DNA from: Candidatus Heimdallarchaeota archaeon LC_2
Lineage (GTDB): Archaea; Asgardarchaeota; Heimdallarchaeia; Heimdallarchaeales; Kariarchaeaceae
DNA: 43,641 nt
Direction of reading: 5' to 3'
Assembly: GCA_001940725.1 (NCBI GenBank)
Contig: MDVR01000049.1
Coordinates: 1 to 43,641 of the forward strand
Position 1 is the stretch's first letter. Every line of letters starts with the position of its first letter. Position numbers and translations under genes: made by a program. Shown in pieces: positions 25,192 through 32,934 of the stretch. Under the pieces are notes generated by a model that did no database searches, was not told the origin of the DNA, and worked only from the letters and a program-made list of their open reading frames with translations.

Positions 25192-25473
25192 ATGACAACT
25201 AGAACTAAAAAAGTAAAATCCAGTGGAAGGTATGGAGTACGTTATGGTGCTCGCTTAAGAAAAAGAATACGAGAAATCGATTCTACTGCAAAGGTTGCAC
25301 ATAGGTGTCCTCGATGCAGAATTTTTGCGGTTCGAAAAGTATCGGTTGGAATTTGGCATTGTAGAAAATGTTCCTACGAATTCACAGGTGGTGCTTGGAC
25401 TCCCTTAACAAATGCTGGTAAAAGAGGCATAGGTCTCGTAAGACAAATTCAAGAAAGAAGATTTGAGGATTAG
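25192..25473 (+). CDS. rpl37ae: Large-subunit ribosomal protein L37Ae (eL43)
   Basis: 93 residues, ATG start. It is the archaeal/eukaryotic L37Ae: a basic N-terminus with TKKVKSSGRYGVRYGARLRK, then a C4 zinc ribbon CPRC...CRKC and the conserved YEFTGGAWTP end. Part of the 50S subunit. It heads the plus-strand half of the exosome superoperon. The usual next gene, rpoP (a small RNA polymerase zinc subunit), is missing here; the Brix gene follows after four bases. Confidence 0.96.
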   Translation: MTTRTKKVKSSGRYGVRYGARLRKRIREIDSTAKVAHRCPRCRIFAVRKVSVGIWHCRKCSYEFTGGAWTPLTNAGKRGIGLVRQIQERRFED

Positions 25474-25477
25474 GAAA

Positions 25478-26002
25478 ATGGGCCAATCTAGGCCAGAAAT
25501 AATAATTACAACCACTCATCAACCATCAGAGCAAGCTCGTTCCTTCTGTAAAGTTCTAGAACACATTATTCCCGATTCAACCTATATATCAAGAGGGAGA
25601 AAGAATATTGATGATATAACCGCAATCGCAATTGATGCCAATGCAGATTTGGTATATATTTGCAATTCTAAAGGTGGTAAATTATCTGAACTTCATTTTT
25701 ACAAGATAAGAGGTTCGGAGCTAACAAAACTAGATCATAAAATAAAAATTTATGATTTCATTGATTACAAAATATATGGATGGAAATATCTTCCTGAACG
25801 AGGGCCACTGTCTTTGTCAAATGAAAGCAGAAATGTGAATCCAGAATTATCAAATTTTCTTGAACAATATTTTAGAATAGTAATAGGAGACAAAACACCT
25901 TTGTGGTTGCTTTTTGATTCCAAAAATAAAGATGCTTATCTTCAATTTATTGATGCTTTAACTCTTAGAACCTTTACCTATCTACGAATAAGATTACTTT
26001 GA
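25478..26002 (+). CDS. Brix-domain ribosome biogenesis protein
   Basis: 174 residues from ATG 25478, four bases after the L37Ae stop; an in-frame TTG five codons earlier overlaps L37Ae and is less likely. The sequence follows the short archaeal Brix/Imp4-like proteins: IIITTTHQPSEQARSFCKVL, ISRGRKNIDDITAIAIDANA, VYICNSKGGKLSELHFYKI, then GPLSLSN near the C-terminal part. Related eukaryotic proteins (Imp4, Rpf2, Brx1) assist rRNA processing. Position between L37Ae and Pcc1 is the conserved archaeal order. Confidence 0.88.
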   Translation: MGQSRPEIIITTTHQPSEQARSFCKVLEHIIPDSTYISRGRKNIDDITAIAIDANADLVYICNSKGGKLSELHFYKIRGSELTKLDHKIKIYDFIDYKIYGWKYLPERGPLSLSNESRNVNPELSNFLEQYFRIVIGDKTPLWLLFDSKNKDAYLQFIDALTLRTFTYLRIRLL

Positions 26003-26289
26003 TATATCCAATAGAAAATAAAGATTCAGAGGAAAATATTTTGCCCTGTAAAATTGAAATACTTGTAGAGATTACAGATTCAAATAACCTTCAAGCAATT
26101 GTTAATACGCTTAAGGTTGAAGCTTCAGAAAAAGAACTTAAACGGGGTGCAATTGAAGTAAACGCACAAGATAATAATTTGATAATTTCAATTAGAGCAG
26201 GCGATTTGGTTGCCGCGAGGAGCCTTTCAAATTCAATTTTAAGACTGCTTAAAACCTCCGTCGAAGTTGTTGAGATCATTGAAGATTAA
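25999..26289 (+). CDS. pcc1: KEOPS complex subunit Pcc1
   Basis: 96 residues. The start is a TTG whose last two bases form the Brix stop (TTGA), a coupled start; no ATG occurs near. The body matches Pcc1: VEITDSNNLQAIVNTLKVEA, a charged turn, a strand ending LIISIRAGDLVAARSLSNS, then ILRLLKTSVEVVEII. Pcc1 is the dimerising, tRNA-facing subunit of KEOPS, which makes t6A37 of tRNA. Its place between Brix and prefoldin beta is the classic order. Kae1/Bud32 are not in the window. Confidence 0.85.
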   Translation: MIYPIENKDSEENILPCKIEILVEITDSNNLQAIVNTLKVEASEKELKRGAIEVNAQDNNLIISIRAGDLVAARSLSNSILRLLKTSVEVVEIIED

Positions 26290-26346
26290 TAATGTATATC
26301 ACATCATATCACAAAATTGTTAAAGGACAGATCGAGATCATTAGTT

Positions 26347-26350
26347 GGAG
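26347..26350 (+). promoter_or_regulatory. Ribosome binding site that sets the prefoldin beta start
   Basis: GGAG at 26347-26350 is followed by six bases and TTG at 26357. An in-frame TTG at 26345 overlaps the GGAG itself and would add MELI, absent from prefoldin beta proteins, so 26357 is preferred. Confidence 0.6.
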
Positions 26351-26356
26351 TTAATT

Positions 26357-26698
26357 TTGTCTAGAAATTTCACACCTGAACAACAAGCAGAAATTCAACA
26401 TTTGCAAAACATGTCCCAACAATTAAACACATTGCAACAGAATTATATGCAGTTGGAAAGTAAGAAAAGAGAGTTGGATCGTACATTGAATGCAATTAAA
26501 GATCTTGAAGATGAATCGGAAGTATATAGAAGTGCAGGACAAATTCTGTTTAAAACAAATATTAGTGACACTCGTAAATCATTAAGTGAAGATTTAGAAT
26601 TATTAGATGTTAGAGTGATAAAATCAAAAAAGCAAATTGAAGACTTAGATAAGCGCGTTAAAGATAAAGAAGAACAAATTAGAGCGACAATTCAATAA
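26357..26698 (+). CDS. pfdB: Prefoldin beta subunit
   Basis: 113 residues from TTG 26357. It is the beta-type prefoldin: two long coiled-coil helices (EIQHLQNMSQQLNTLQQNYM and KSKKQIEDLDKRVKDKEEQ) joined by the short hairpin SEVYRSAGQILFKTN typical of beta subunits. Four beta and two alpha subunits form the chaperone that delivers unfolded proteins to the thermosome. No alpha subunit is in the window. A GGAG site decides the start. Next gene begins 12 bases on. Confidence 0.92.
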   Translation: MSRNFTPEQQAEIQHLQNMSQQLNTLQQNYMQLESKKRELDRTLNAIKDLEDESEVYRSAGQILFKTNISDTRKSLSEDLELLDVRVIKSKKQIEDLDKRVKDKEEQIRATIQ

Positions 26699-26710
26699 CG
26701 GAGTTTTCAA

Positions 26711-27754
26711 ATGTTTTCTGAATTTGTTAAATACATAAAATCGTTTGAATCAGATTCTTTAATTTACATTTTATTGCATCATAATGCTGATCCTGATGCA
26801 CTATGTGCAGGTGAAGCTCTAAAAGAATTAATTTTACAAAATAATAAAGAGATAATTGTAAAATTATTTGGGGATGGCATCAATTTTTCTGCAAAAAGAA
26901 TTCTATCCGGTTTGAACATTAAAGTCATTAATAATTATCCCGAAGATACTCCAAATTGTATAATTACAGTGGATACAGCTAATTTGTCACAACTGGGTAA
27001 ATATCAAAATTTGCTGAAATTAACTAATGTGACAAAAATAATCATCGATCACCATGATGAAAATGAATTACTCAAAATTGCTGACATAACAGTTCACTCA
27101 CAGGATTTAGGTTCAACATGTTTGTTGATAGCTCAATTATATGAAGAAATGCATTTAATTCCAAGTTCAAAAGTATCTACAATGTTAATCTGTGGACATC
27201 TTTATGATTCAAGGCGTTTTATATATGGTGCAACCGTCGAGACATTTCGGTTGATGTCTAACTTGATTAGACATAATGGAAATTATGATCAAGCCAATGA
27301 ATATTTACAAAATGAGATGTCTTTAGGTGAAAAGATTGCACGATTAAAATCTAGCCGAAGATTGAATTATAAGCTAGTTGATAAAACAATAATTGTAACT
27401 TCAAAAGTATCTGCATTTGAATCATCATCTGCAAGATCATTGATTGGTCTTGGTGGAGATGTCGTTTTTGTGATAGCGAAAAAACCGAATGAAATTAGGG
27501 GTTCTGCAAGGACTAAATTACATGATATCCTAAACATGGGTGAAATTCTTTCTCAATTAGCTGAAGAATTTAATGCCGAGCTAAATCAACATGAAGAAAA
27601 ATTTCAATGTTCCGGTGGTGGTCATAAAAATGCTGCTGGGTTAAATATTCGTCCTGAAATTTCTAATAATCAGCAAAAAAGGCTTATGGAACGTTTCATT
27701 GAAATTTCAGAATCTATTATCAATTCTAAAACACAATCAAGTGAAAAAAACTGA
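26711..27754 (+). CDS. DHH-family phosphoesterase (RecJ/NrnA-like)
   Basis: 347 residues, ATG with a GGAG-type site (26700-26703). N-terminal DHH domain: LHHNADPDALCAG (motif I), TVDTANLSQLG (motif II, about residues 76-86), IIDHHDENE (motif III) and a later HLYDSRRF. The C-terminal DHHA1 domain ends CSGGGHKNAAGLNI. Such proteins hydrolyse phosphodiester bonds of short RNA, DNA or cyclic dinucleotides; the exact substrate is open. The same gene order (prefoldin beta then DHH) is seen in other archaea. It is last in the plus-strand operon and converges with the THUMP gene. Confidence 0.88.
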   Translation: MFSEFVKYIKSFESDSLIYILLHHNADPDALCAGEALKELILQNNKEIIVKLFGDGINFSAKRILSGLNIKVINNYPEDTPNCIITVDTANLSQLGKYQNLLKLTNVTKIIIDHHDENELLKIADITVHSQDLGSTCLLIAQLYEEMHLIPSSKVSTMLICGHLYDSRRFIYGATVETFRLMSNLIRHNGNYDQANEYLQNEMSLGEKIARLKSSRRLNYKLVDKTIIVTSKVSAFESSSARSLIGLGGDVVFVIAKKPNEIRGSARTKLHDILNMGEILSQLAEEFNAELNQHEEKFQCSGGGHKNAAGLNIRPEISNNQQKRLMERFIEISESIINSKTQSSEKN

Positions 27755-27790
27755 TGAGTTTAAATTAAAAAAAGAAATAGGCTTTATAGA

Positions 27791-28363
27791 CTAGTTTAGA
27801 AACCAATTTTCTACTTCCTTGGTTTGTTGATCAAATGCTTTACCCGTGCTAAATATTGTATCTGGAGCCATTCTTGAAATTCCAATAATGTCCGCAATAA
27901 TTTCAATCAGTAAAATCCATTCAGGGTTGTTTAAGTTGACTGGATTTGGGATAACTTTAGCTATTTGTTCAATGATATCAATTGACTTTAGTTTAGAGTG
28001 ACGTTTTTCAACCACCACTTTATACGAAGTTGTCGTCTCATTGGTTAAAAACTTCTCTTCAACAACTTTCCCAAATATGCTGATATCATTTTCATATTTT
28101 GTTACTAACTGAATTGGTTTAATTTTTAGACAATGCATGTAAAATGCAGAATCTTCTTCCAGAGCTTTAAGTTGATTTATAATATCCAAAATATCGTTAT
28201 TTTTAATTTCTACGGTGATTAATCCCGAAATTCCAGTATTTTTAACGTGTATAGCTGATCTTTCTAGTCCAAGTTTCTCTGTGAGAGCAAAATGTATCTC
28301 GCTCGAAGCTGAAGCCTCAAAATTCCTCTTAGTAGAGATAAGTAAACCAGGATAAAGGGGCAT
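27791..28363 (-). CDS. THUMP-domain protein, TAN1-like
   Basis: 190 residues from ATG 28363. A GTG eight codons upstream (28387) is in frame, but the TATA box at 28393-28406 places transcription start near 28374, downstream of it. The body resembles the archaeal TAN1-like THUMP proteins: LISTKRNFEASASSEIHFAL, SGLITVEIKN, a THUMP core with YKVVVEKRHSKLKSIDIIEQ and NPVNLNNPEWILLIEIIADIIGIS. TAN1 partners the Kre33/TmcA acetyltransferase in making ac4C in tRNA; that enzyme is not seen here. It follows rrp42, but with its own promoter. Confidence 0.75.
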   Translation of the reverse strand: MPLYPGLLISTKRNFEASASSEIHFALTEKLGLERSAIHVKNTGISGLITVEIKNNDILDIINQLKALEEDSAFYMHCLKIKPIQLVTKYENDISIFGKVVEEKFLTNETTTSYKVVVEKRHSKLKSIDIIEQIAKVIPNPVNLNNPEWILLIEIIADIIGISRMAPDTIFSTGKAFDQQTKEVENWFLN

Positions 28364-28392
28364 TATAAATCGAACAAGTTTAAACACATTTT

Positions 28393-28406
28393 AGATATAA
28401 TTATAG
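28393..28406 (-). promoter_or_regulatory. TATA box of the THUMP gene
   Basis: Read on the minus strand, CTATAATTATATCT lies about 26 bases before the inferred start of a near-leaderless message for the THUMP gene, showing that this gene need not depend on read-through from rrp42. Confidence 0.45.
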
Positions 28407-28454
28407 TGCGATTTATTTTATTGAATTTCTTTGGGTAATAATTTCTTCCAAGAA

Positions 28455-29270
28455 TTAATCTATCTTTAATTGTTCTGTTATTTTTTCTCTTAGTTCAGAA
28501 GCTATTTTAATAGAATTTTTCAAAATTTCTAATAGATCATTAGATTTAATTCCAGCGGAACCACCTTTCTGTCCTGAAACAATATGAGTTTCAGTGGTTC
28601 CAAAGGTAATTCTAGCATCAGCAATTAATTCTTCTTTTAGATTAGCATCAACTAAAAAGTGATCATCGATTTTATATGTCGTGACAGATACAGGAAATGA
28701 ATTTAATTCTAGTGGTGTTCGTGTTTCAAGGATTTCTATTTTACCCTCATCATCAATTTTTGTATCAGGTAATTTTGTATTAAGCAATGCCGAATAAGCA
28801 GCTATCGCAGCTGCATCAAAGAAATTACCATTATCATCGAGTGAATACAAATCAATAAAGATTTGCCAAATTTTTTCACCTTCGATTAAACATAATTTTT
28901 CAAGATCTAAACATTGAGATTCTCTAATTACACGGTCTGTAACTCTTGCAATTTCAATTGCTTGGGGTTGTGGTGGACCTAATCTGTATCCTGGCCCAGA
29001 TAGTGGGGATGTTTCAAATAATACTGAAAATGATCCCTTATCTGGTGAATCTGCGTATGGTGTGCTTAATTGAGCTTTTACACCGCAAATAATTTGGGTT
29101 TTACCCAATTTTACTAATGAAGACCCATAAGCTGTCTTAACCACATCAGTTGTAATTTCTAAATCTCGGAATTCATCTTTGTTCCTTCCATCACTTCTTC
29201 TATTTGACTTTAATAATTCTGCAATATTCTTCTTTTCTATTGCATGTGCAAGTACACTGTAATCTGCCAT
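28455..29270 (-). CDS. rrp42: Exosome complex subunit Rrp42
   Basis: 271 residues, ATG directly after the rrp41 stop (TAAATG), preceded by GAGGAGGAT. RNase PH fold: RRSDGRNKDEFRDLEITTDV, GSSLVKLGKTQIICGVKAQL, GPPQPQAIEIARVTDRVIRE, and the second core FFDAAAIAAYSALLNT. It is the non-catalytic ring subunit that pairs with Rrp41 in the archaeal hexameric exosome, contributing RNA-binding residues. Usual length is 255-275. Confidence 0.95.
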   Translation of the reverse strand: MADYSVLAHAIEKKNIAELLKSNRRSDGRNKDEFRDLEITTDVVKTAYGSSLVKLGKTQIICGVKAQLSTPYADSPDKGSFSVLFETSPLSGPGYRLGPPQPQAIEIARVTDRVIRESQCLDLEKLCLIEGEKIWQIFIDLYSLDDNGNFFDAAAIAAYSALLNTKLPDTKIDDEGKIEILETRTPLELNSFPVSVTTYKIDDHFLVDANLKEELIADARITFGTTETHIVSGQKGGSAGIKSNDLLEILKNSIKIASELREKITEQLKID

Positions 29271-30464
29271 TTAATTATCCTCCTCTAGATCTGAATATTC
29301 AATATCTCTCATAATATCGTTTGATGAATCTTCGTCTTGTTCCTTTATTTTCTTGTAAAGATTTTCAAGATTATCATCACCTTTTTCACCATCTTGTGCT
29401 TCGCTATTTTCATCAGATTCGATTCTACTCAACATACCTCCCATTGGTTTTAATGTAGCTCTATCAAATTCGAGATCATCTTCTTCCAACGGTGTTTCAG
29501 TTTTTACATTTGATTCATCAGAAATCATTTCTGTTATAGATTTAACCTCAGTACCCTCCTCACTAATTGATTCAGTACTCGTGTCAGATACAATTTCAGG
29601 TTCTTCAACTACATCTTTCACAATTGTTTTTGTTTCAAGAGCAGTTTTTTCTGCATCCTTTCCATCTCCATCGATTATCCCGACGGGTGGTGTGGCTGCT
29701 TCAGCTTCTTCCTCTTCTGAATATTGAGTTTCTGTCTCTTCTTCATCTTCTCCTTTAGCTAATTGATCCCTAATCAAAACATACTTTTGTTTCAAAGATT
29801 CTTTTATTTTTTCTGTGATCAAATTTACAGCATCGATAGAATAAGTAAATGATTGTTTAAATTGTTCAAAAGTGAACATTCCATCAAGTTGAAATAGGGA
29901 AATTTCATCAATATTTGGAGAGTAGAGAAGGGGCATATCTCCAGATCCTTTGTTATCTTCAAGTCCATTCAAATCGAGACAAACTGTATCTTCATAAAGT
30001 CCTGACGCAATTGCACCTGTTAAATCTCTCATAGGGATTCCTGCATCTGCTAATGCTGCACTAGCCGCAATTGCAGCTGCGGTTCTTGTTCCACCATCAG
30101 ATTCAAATATTTGTATGTGAACGTCGATAGTTGATCGTGGAAACATTTTTGTTAAAACCACTGATTCAAACGCTTCTGATAATACTTTAGAAATTTCTTT
30201 TTCTCGTCGAGATGGAAATGATTTCTTATAATCATTCACGCTAAACGTGGACATTCGATAGTTGACCCTAACATTACATCTATCTGGACGTGATGCATGT
30301 CTTGGATGCATTTCTCGTGGTCCAAATACGCTGGCAATTGCCATATTATTTCCAAGTACTACTTTAGCAGATCCTTCTGCTCGGTCAAGTACTCCAACCT
30401 CAACTGTCAGATCTCTCATTTGATCCGGTTTTCTTCCATCCGGTCTAATAAATTCATTATTCAT
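29271..30464 (-). CDS. rrp41: Exosome complex catalytic subunit Rrp41 with long acidic tail
   Basis: 397 residues against about 240-250 in most archaea. Residues 5-235 are a normal Rrp41: RPDGRKPDQMRDLTVEVGVL, GSAKVVLGNNMAIASVFGPR, FESDGGTRTAAAIAASAAL and DLNGLEDNKGSGDMPLL. D170 and D176 correspond to the catalytic aspartates of phosphorolytic 3'-end RNA degradation. Residues 237-397 are a low-complexity, very acidic extension, with the clusters EDEEETE, EEEEAEAA, LEEDDLEFD and YSDLEEDN, presumably disordered. It starts 12 bases after rrp4 with GGAG. The extension is in frame and uninterrupted, so it is not a sequencing join. Its role is unknown. Confidence 0.95.
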   Translation of the reverse strand: MNNEFIRPDGRKPDQMRDLTVEVGVLDRAEGSAKVVLGNNMAIASVFGPREMHPRHASRPDRCNVRVNYRMSTFSVNDYKKSFPSRREKEISKVLSEAFESVVLTKMFPRSTIDVHIQIFESDGGTRTAAAIAASAALADAGIPMRDLTGAIASGLYEDTVCLDLNGLEDNKGSGDMPLLYSPNIDEISLFQLDGMFTFEQFKQSFTYSIDAVNLITEKIKESLKQKYVLIRDQLAKGEDEEETETQYSEEEEAEAATPPVGIIDGDGKDAEKTALETKTIVKDVVEEPEIVSDTSTESISEEGTEVKSITEMISDESNVKTETPLEEDDLEFDRATLKPMGGMLSRIESDENSEAQDGEKGDDNLENLYKKIKEQDEDSSNDIMRDIEYSDLEEDN

Positions 30465-30475
30465 AATAATTCTCC

Positions 30476-31162
30476 TTAGTTATTTTCCTGAGACAAAAAT
30501 TTTGCAATTCTATCAGTTAGTCCACTTACATGTGCTTCTCGAGAAATTTGATTAATTGCCTGGATCACTTTTTCTTCACTTTCGGGATTTTCTCCTTTTA
30601 TCCATACTCTTCCATTTCTTGCAACAATTATCTTACAATTTGTCTCTCTTTTTATCATGGATATCATTGACCCTTTCTTTCCAATTATTCGAGGAATATG
30701 ATTGGGATTTGTTTCCAAAACTCTACCACCCCTCAGTTTTCCTAACCCGTGATATTTGGTAACCAATTGTGGATCTCTCGTTCTATCAAATGATATGATT
30801 TCAGCTCTAATCACATCACCAGTATCGTAAATTCTTCTGGCATCATCCCTAATGGGATCGAATCTTCCTCTAATTGCATTTGATGCCAATAGAACTCCTG
30901 AATAGGGACCATCTATGTTTACTATCCAAGATGTTAACATAACATCTTCAATATAGCCAATGACCATATCTCCAACAGCTGCAGCATAATTTCCTTTTAA
31001 TGGTCTAACATGAATTTTCTTGTCTCTTACTAATGCTAGTCCAACATAAGATGAGAAAATCAGATTCTCTTCTTGAAATGTTCCATCTCCTGCTTTATAT
31101 TCTCCTTCAGCCAGTTTTTGTCCTGGTACAACAATTTCTTGATGTTCTACAAATAAACTCAT
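30476..31162 (-). CDS. rrp4: Exosome cap subunit Rrp4
   Basis: 228 residues, ATG directly after the SBDS stop (TTAAATG). N-terminal domain with VVPGQKLAEGEYKAGDGTF, central S1 domain (PLKGNYAAAVGDMVIGYIED to VIRAEIISFDRTRDPQLV) and a C-terminal KH domain with the GxxG loop IPRIIGKKGSMISMIKRETN and RVWIKG. It caps the Rrp41/Rrp42 ring and threads RNA in. Length and order are standard; the alternate cap protein Csl4 is not in the window. Confidence 0.95.
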   Translation of the reverse strand: MSLFVEHQEIVVPGQKLAEGEYKAGDGTFQEENLIFSSYVGLALVRDKKIHVRPLKGNYAAAVGDMVIGYIEDVMLTSWIVNIDGPYSGVLLASNAIRGRFDPIRDDARRIYDTGDVIRAEIISFDRTRDPQLVTKYHGLGKLRGGRVLETNPNHIPRIIGKKGSMISMIKRETNCKIIVARNGRVWIKGENPESEEKVIQAINQISREAHVSGLTDRIAKFLSQENN

Positions 31163-31909
31163 TTAATTTCCTGCCCTCTCGATAACTGTGGTTTGCACTC
31201 TCCCTTTCGATCGATCACTGATATCTTCCAATATTTTTGCAACCAATCCGGCTGGAACTTGAATTATCATTGTTAAAGATCCGTCTTTTCCCCATCCTTC
31301 TTTAACAATCTCTCCTGCACCTTGAATAAAACCATATAATTTTCCTGTGTCTTTAGGAGGAACAATGAATTCTATTTTTGCAGTCTCAATTTGAATTGGT
31401 ATAATTTGTTGAATTTCTTTTATAATCCTTCTTCCTTGGTCTGCCGCAGGTTCTTTTCTTTCAATTTTGACTCCTGCATCATCCATTGCTTTATCAATTC
31501 TTGAAGCAGGATGTGGGGATTTTGTTTTTGGATTAACTGCATGTTTAACAAGAAAATCAATAATTTCATCTCTCTTTTCTTTTAGAAATTGTTTTCTTTG
31601 TGCTTGTGTAAGTTGTAATTCGCCTCGTTGTAACATTTTTGCTAAAATTAATTTTTCATCTGTTTCGTCAAATATTTGTTCCAATGTATCTTTATCTGCT
31701 TTTAATCCTTTTGAAAAATTTTCAAAAACAGTATAACCCTCAACAATATCATCGATTGGGATTTCTTCTCCTTGCTTTGACAACCAAGCATTATGCGGAT
31801 TAACAATAATTTCAAACCGCTTTCCGTGCGTATTATAACGCACTAGTGTAAATTTTCCTAGATCAATTCGACTATCTCGAGACTGACCAGTTTGACCAAT
31901 GCCACTCAA
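31163..31909 (-). CDS. SBDS family ribosome maturation factor
   Basis: 248 residues from TTG 31909. An earlier in-frame TTG (31957) would add 16 residues (LIRETRIYYHLGEKK), but the minus-strand GGAG at 31913-31916 is placed right for the TTG at 31909. The three SBDS domains are present: LGKFTLVRYNTHGKRFEIIV (FYSH-like), the helical middle with LTQAQRKQFLKEKRDEIIDF, and the C-terminal ferredoxin-like part ending VQTTVIERAGN. SBDS/Sdo1 releases the anti-association factor from the large subunit. It heads the minus-strand half of the superoperon; a proteasome alpha gene, its common neighbour, is absent. Confidence 0.92.
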   Translation of the reverse strand: MSGIGQTGQSRDSRIDLGKFTLVRYNTHGKRFEIIVNPHNAWLSKQGEEIPIDDIVEGYTVFENFSKGLKADKDTLEQIFDETDEKLILAKMLQRGELQLTQAQRKQFLKEKRDEIIDFLVKHAVNPKTKSPHPASRIDKAMDDAGVKIERKEPAADQGRRIIKEIQQIIPIQIETAKIEFIVPPKDTGKLYGFIQGAGEIVKEGWGKDGSLTMIIQVPAGLVAKILEDISDRSKGRVQTTVIERAGN

Positions 31910-32064
31910 TTTTTTTTCTCCTAAGTGATAATATATCCTCGTTTCTCTAATTAACAAGGTTTGTCACTTAACAATTTTTTCTCTAAATGCACTAGAAACA
32001 AATTGATATAATAAGTTGGAGATATTTATTCGATTGATTCCAATAACTGAATTAATAATACTTC

Positions 32065-32574
32065 TTATTTATCTGTCTTATCATTCTCTGAACCCGAATT
32101 TATGACATACCAAGTCATGATAATAATTCCTAATAAAGTTAAAAAGAAAACAGATACCTGCATATCTGAGGTAAAATGATTGTTACCTGATGATGATTCA
32201 GTTCCTGCAATTCCACCTTGGACAGAAAACTTTGGAAAGAAAAATGCTAAAATCAAGGTCACTGCACCACTTACAAATACTTCATTCCAAGAAGGAAGGT
32301 TATTTCGTAATTCTGCAAGACTTCCCACTGATATTAGCATGAATAAATAAAAGAATGAGAGAGCAAGAGTTTCAAGAAGAACTAATGCAAAATTATATCT
32401 ATCCTCTTCTGGTGTTTCTAGATTTTTATATAGAAAACTATACCATGCATCGGATGTATCCTCTAATATTGGAAGGGTAAATGAAAGCCAAAATAGTGCG
32501 AGTGCTAAGATTGATGAAAATAATAAAGTTCTTTTCAATGGATTATCGAAAAGTGACGAAGAAGTAGTAGCCAT
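32065..32574 (-). CDS. Four-helix membrane protein, unknown
   Basis: 169 residues, ATG start. Hydrophobic segments are at about 16-35 (LLFSSILALALFWLSFTLPI), 63-85 (FALVLLETLALSFFYLFMLI), 98-115 (VFVSGAVTLILAFFFP) and 140-158 (VSVFFLTLLGIIIMTWYVI). Between the third and fourth lies a Gly/Ser-rich loop (GGIAGTESSSGNN). No family signature is seen. It stands alone, with a gap of 155 bases to SBDS and a divergent zinc-ribbon gene on the other side. Confidence 0.65.
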   Translation of the reverse strand: MATTSSSLFDNPLKRTLLFSSILALALFWLSFTLPILEDTSDAWYSFLYKNLETPEEDRYNFALVLLETLALSFFYLFMLISVGSLAELRNNLPSWNEVFVSGAVTLILAFFFPKFSVQGGIAGTESSSGNNHFTSDMQVSVFFLTLLGIIIMTWYVINSGSENDKTDK

Positions 32575-32723
32575 CTTATATTTTCACGGTTCAATTGAAT
32601 TAGTTTAAACCTTATTAAGGTAACAACATAAAATCGAAAAATCGATCGATCGAAGTTGGGACTTAAAAGTCATAAAATTATAAAAAAATATATTGGAACT
32701 ATCAAAATGTAATAATCTTTAAA

Positions 32724-32933
32724 ATGATGGGTGTTATCAACTTATTAATGAGTTCTGAAGCTGTGGATAAGGTAAAACGACCCGATCATTATAAATGTTT
32801 GAATTGTGGAGACCATTTTAATGATGCCAAATTTGTTAAATCTCAGAAGAAAGGAATTCACTCAGCCATTGCAGGTTGTCCAAGTTGTGGGAGTACTAAA
32901 ATAAAAATTAGTTGGTGGAAGAAAAAACAATAA
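32724..32933 (+). CDS. Small zinc-ribbon protein
   Basis: 69 residues from ATG 32724; an in-frame ATG at 32748 (MSSEAVDKVK) is the alternative. A TATA-like AAAAATATATT (about 32685-32695) puts the transcript start just before 32724. One zinc ribbon with knuckles YKCLNCGDHF and GCPSCGSTKI 23 residues apart, ending in a basic tail WWKKKQ. The spacing is wider than in RpoP (Rpb12), which is otherwise missing from the nearby cluster, so I do not call it that. It may bind nucleic acid. Confidence 0.65.
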   Translation: MMGVINLLMSSEAVDKVKRPDHYKCLNCGDHFNDAKFVKSQKKGIHSAIAGCPSCGSTKIKISWWKKKQ

Positions 32934-32934
32934 A

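Noticed and set aside
32724..32933. Small zinc-ribbon protein as the missing RpoP (Rpb12) subunit
   Set aside because: The spacing between the two CxxC knuckles is 23 residues, wider than in RpoP, and the conserved RpoP residues around the second knuckle are absent.
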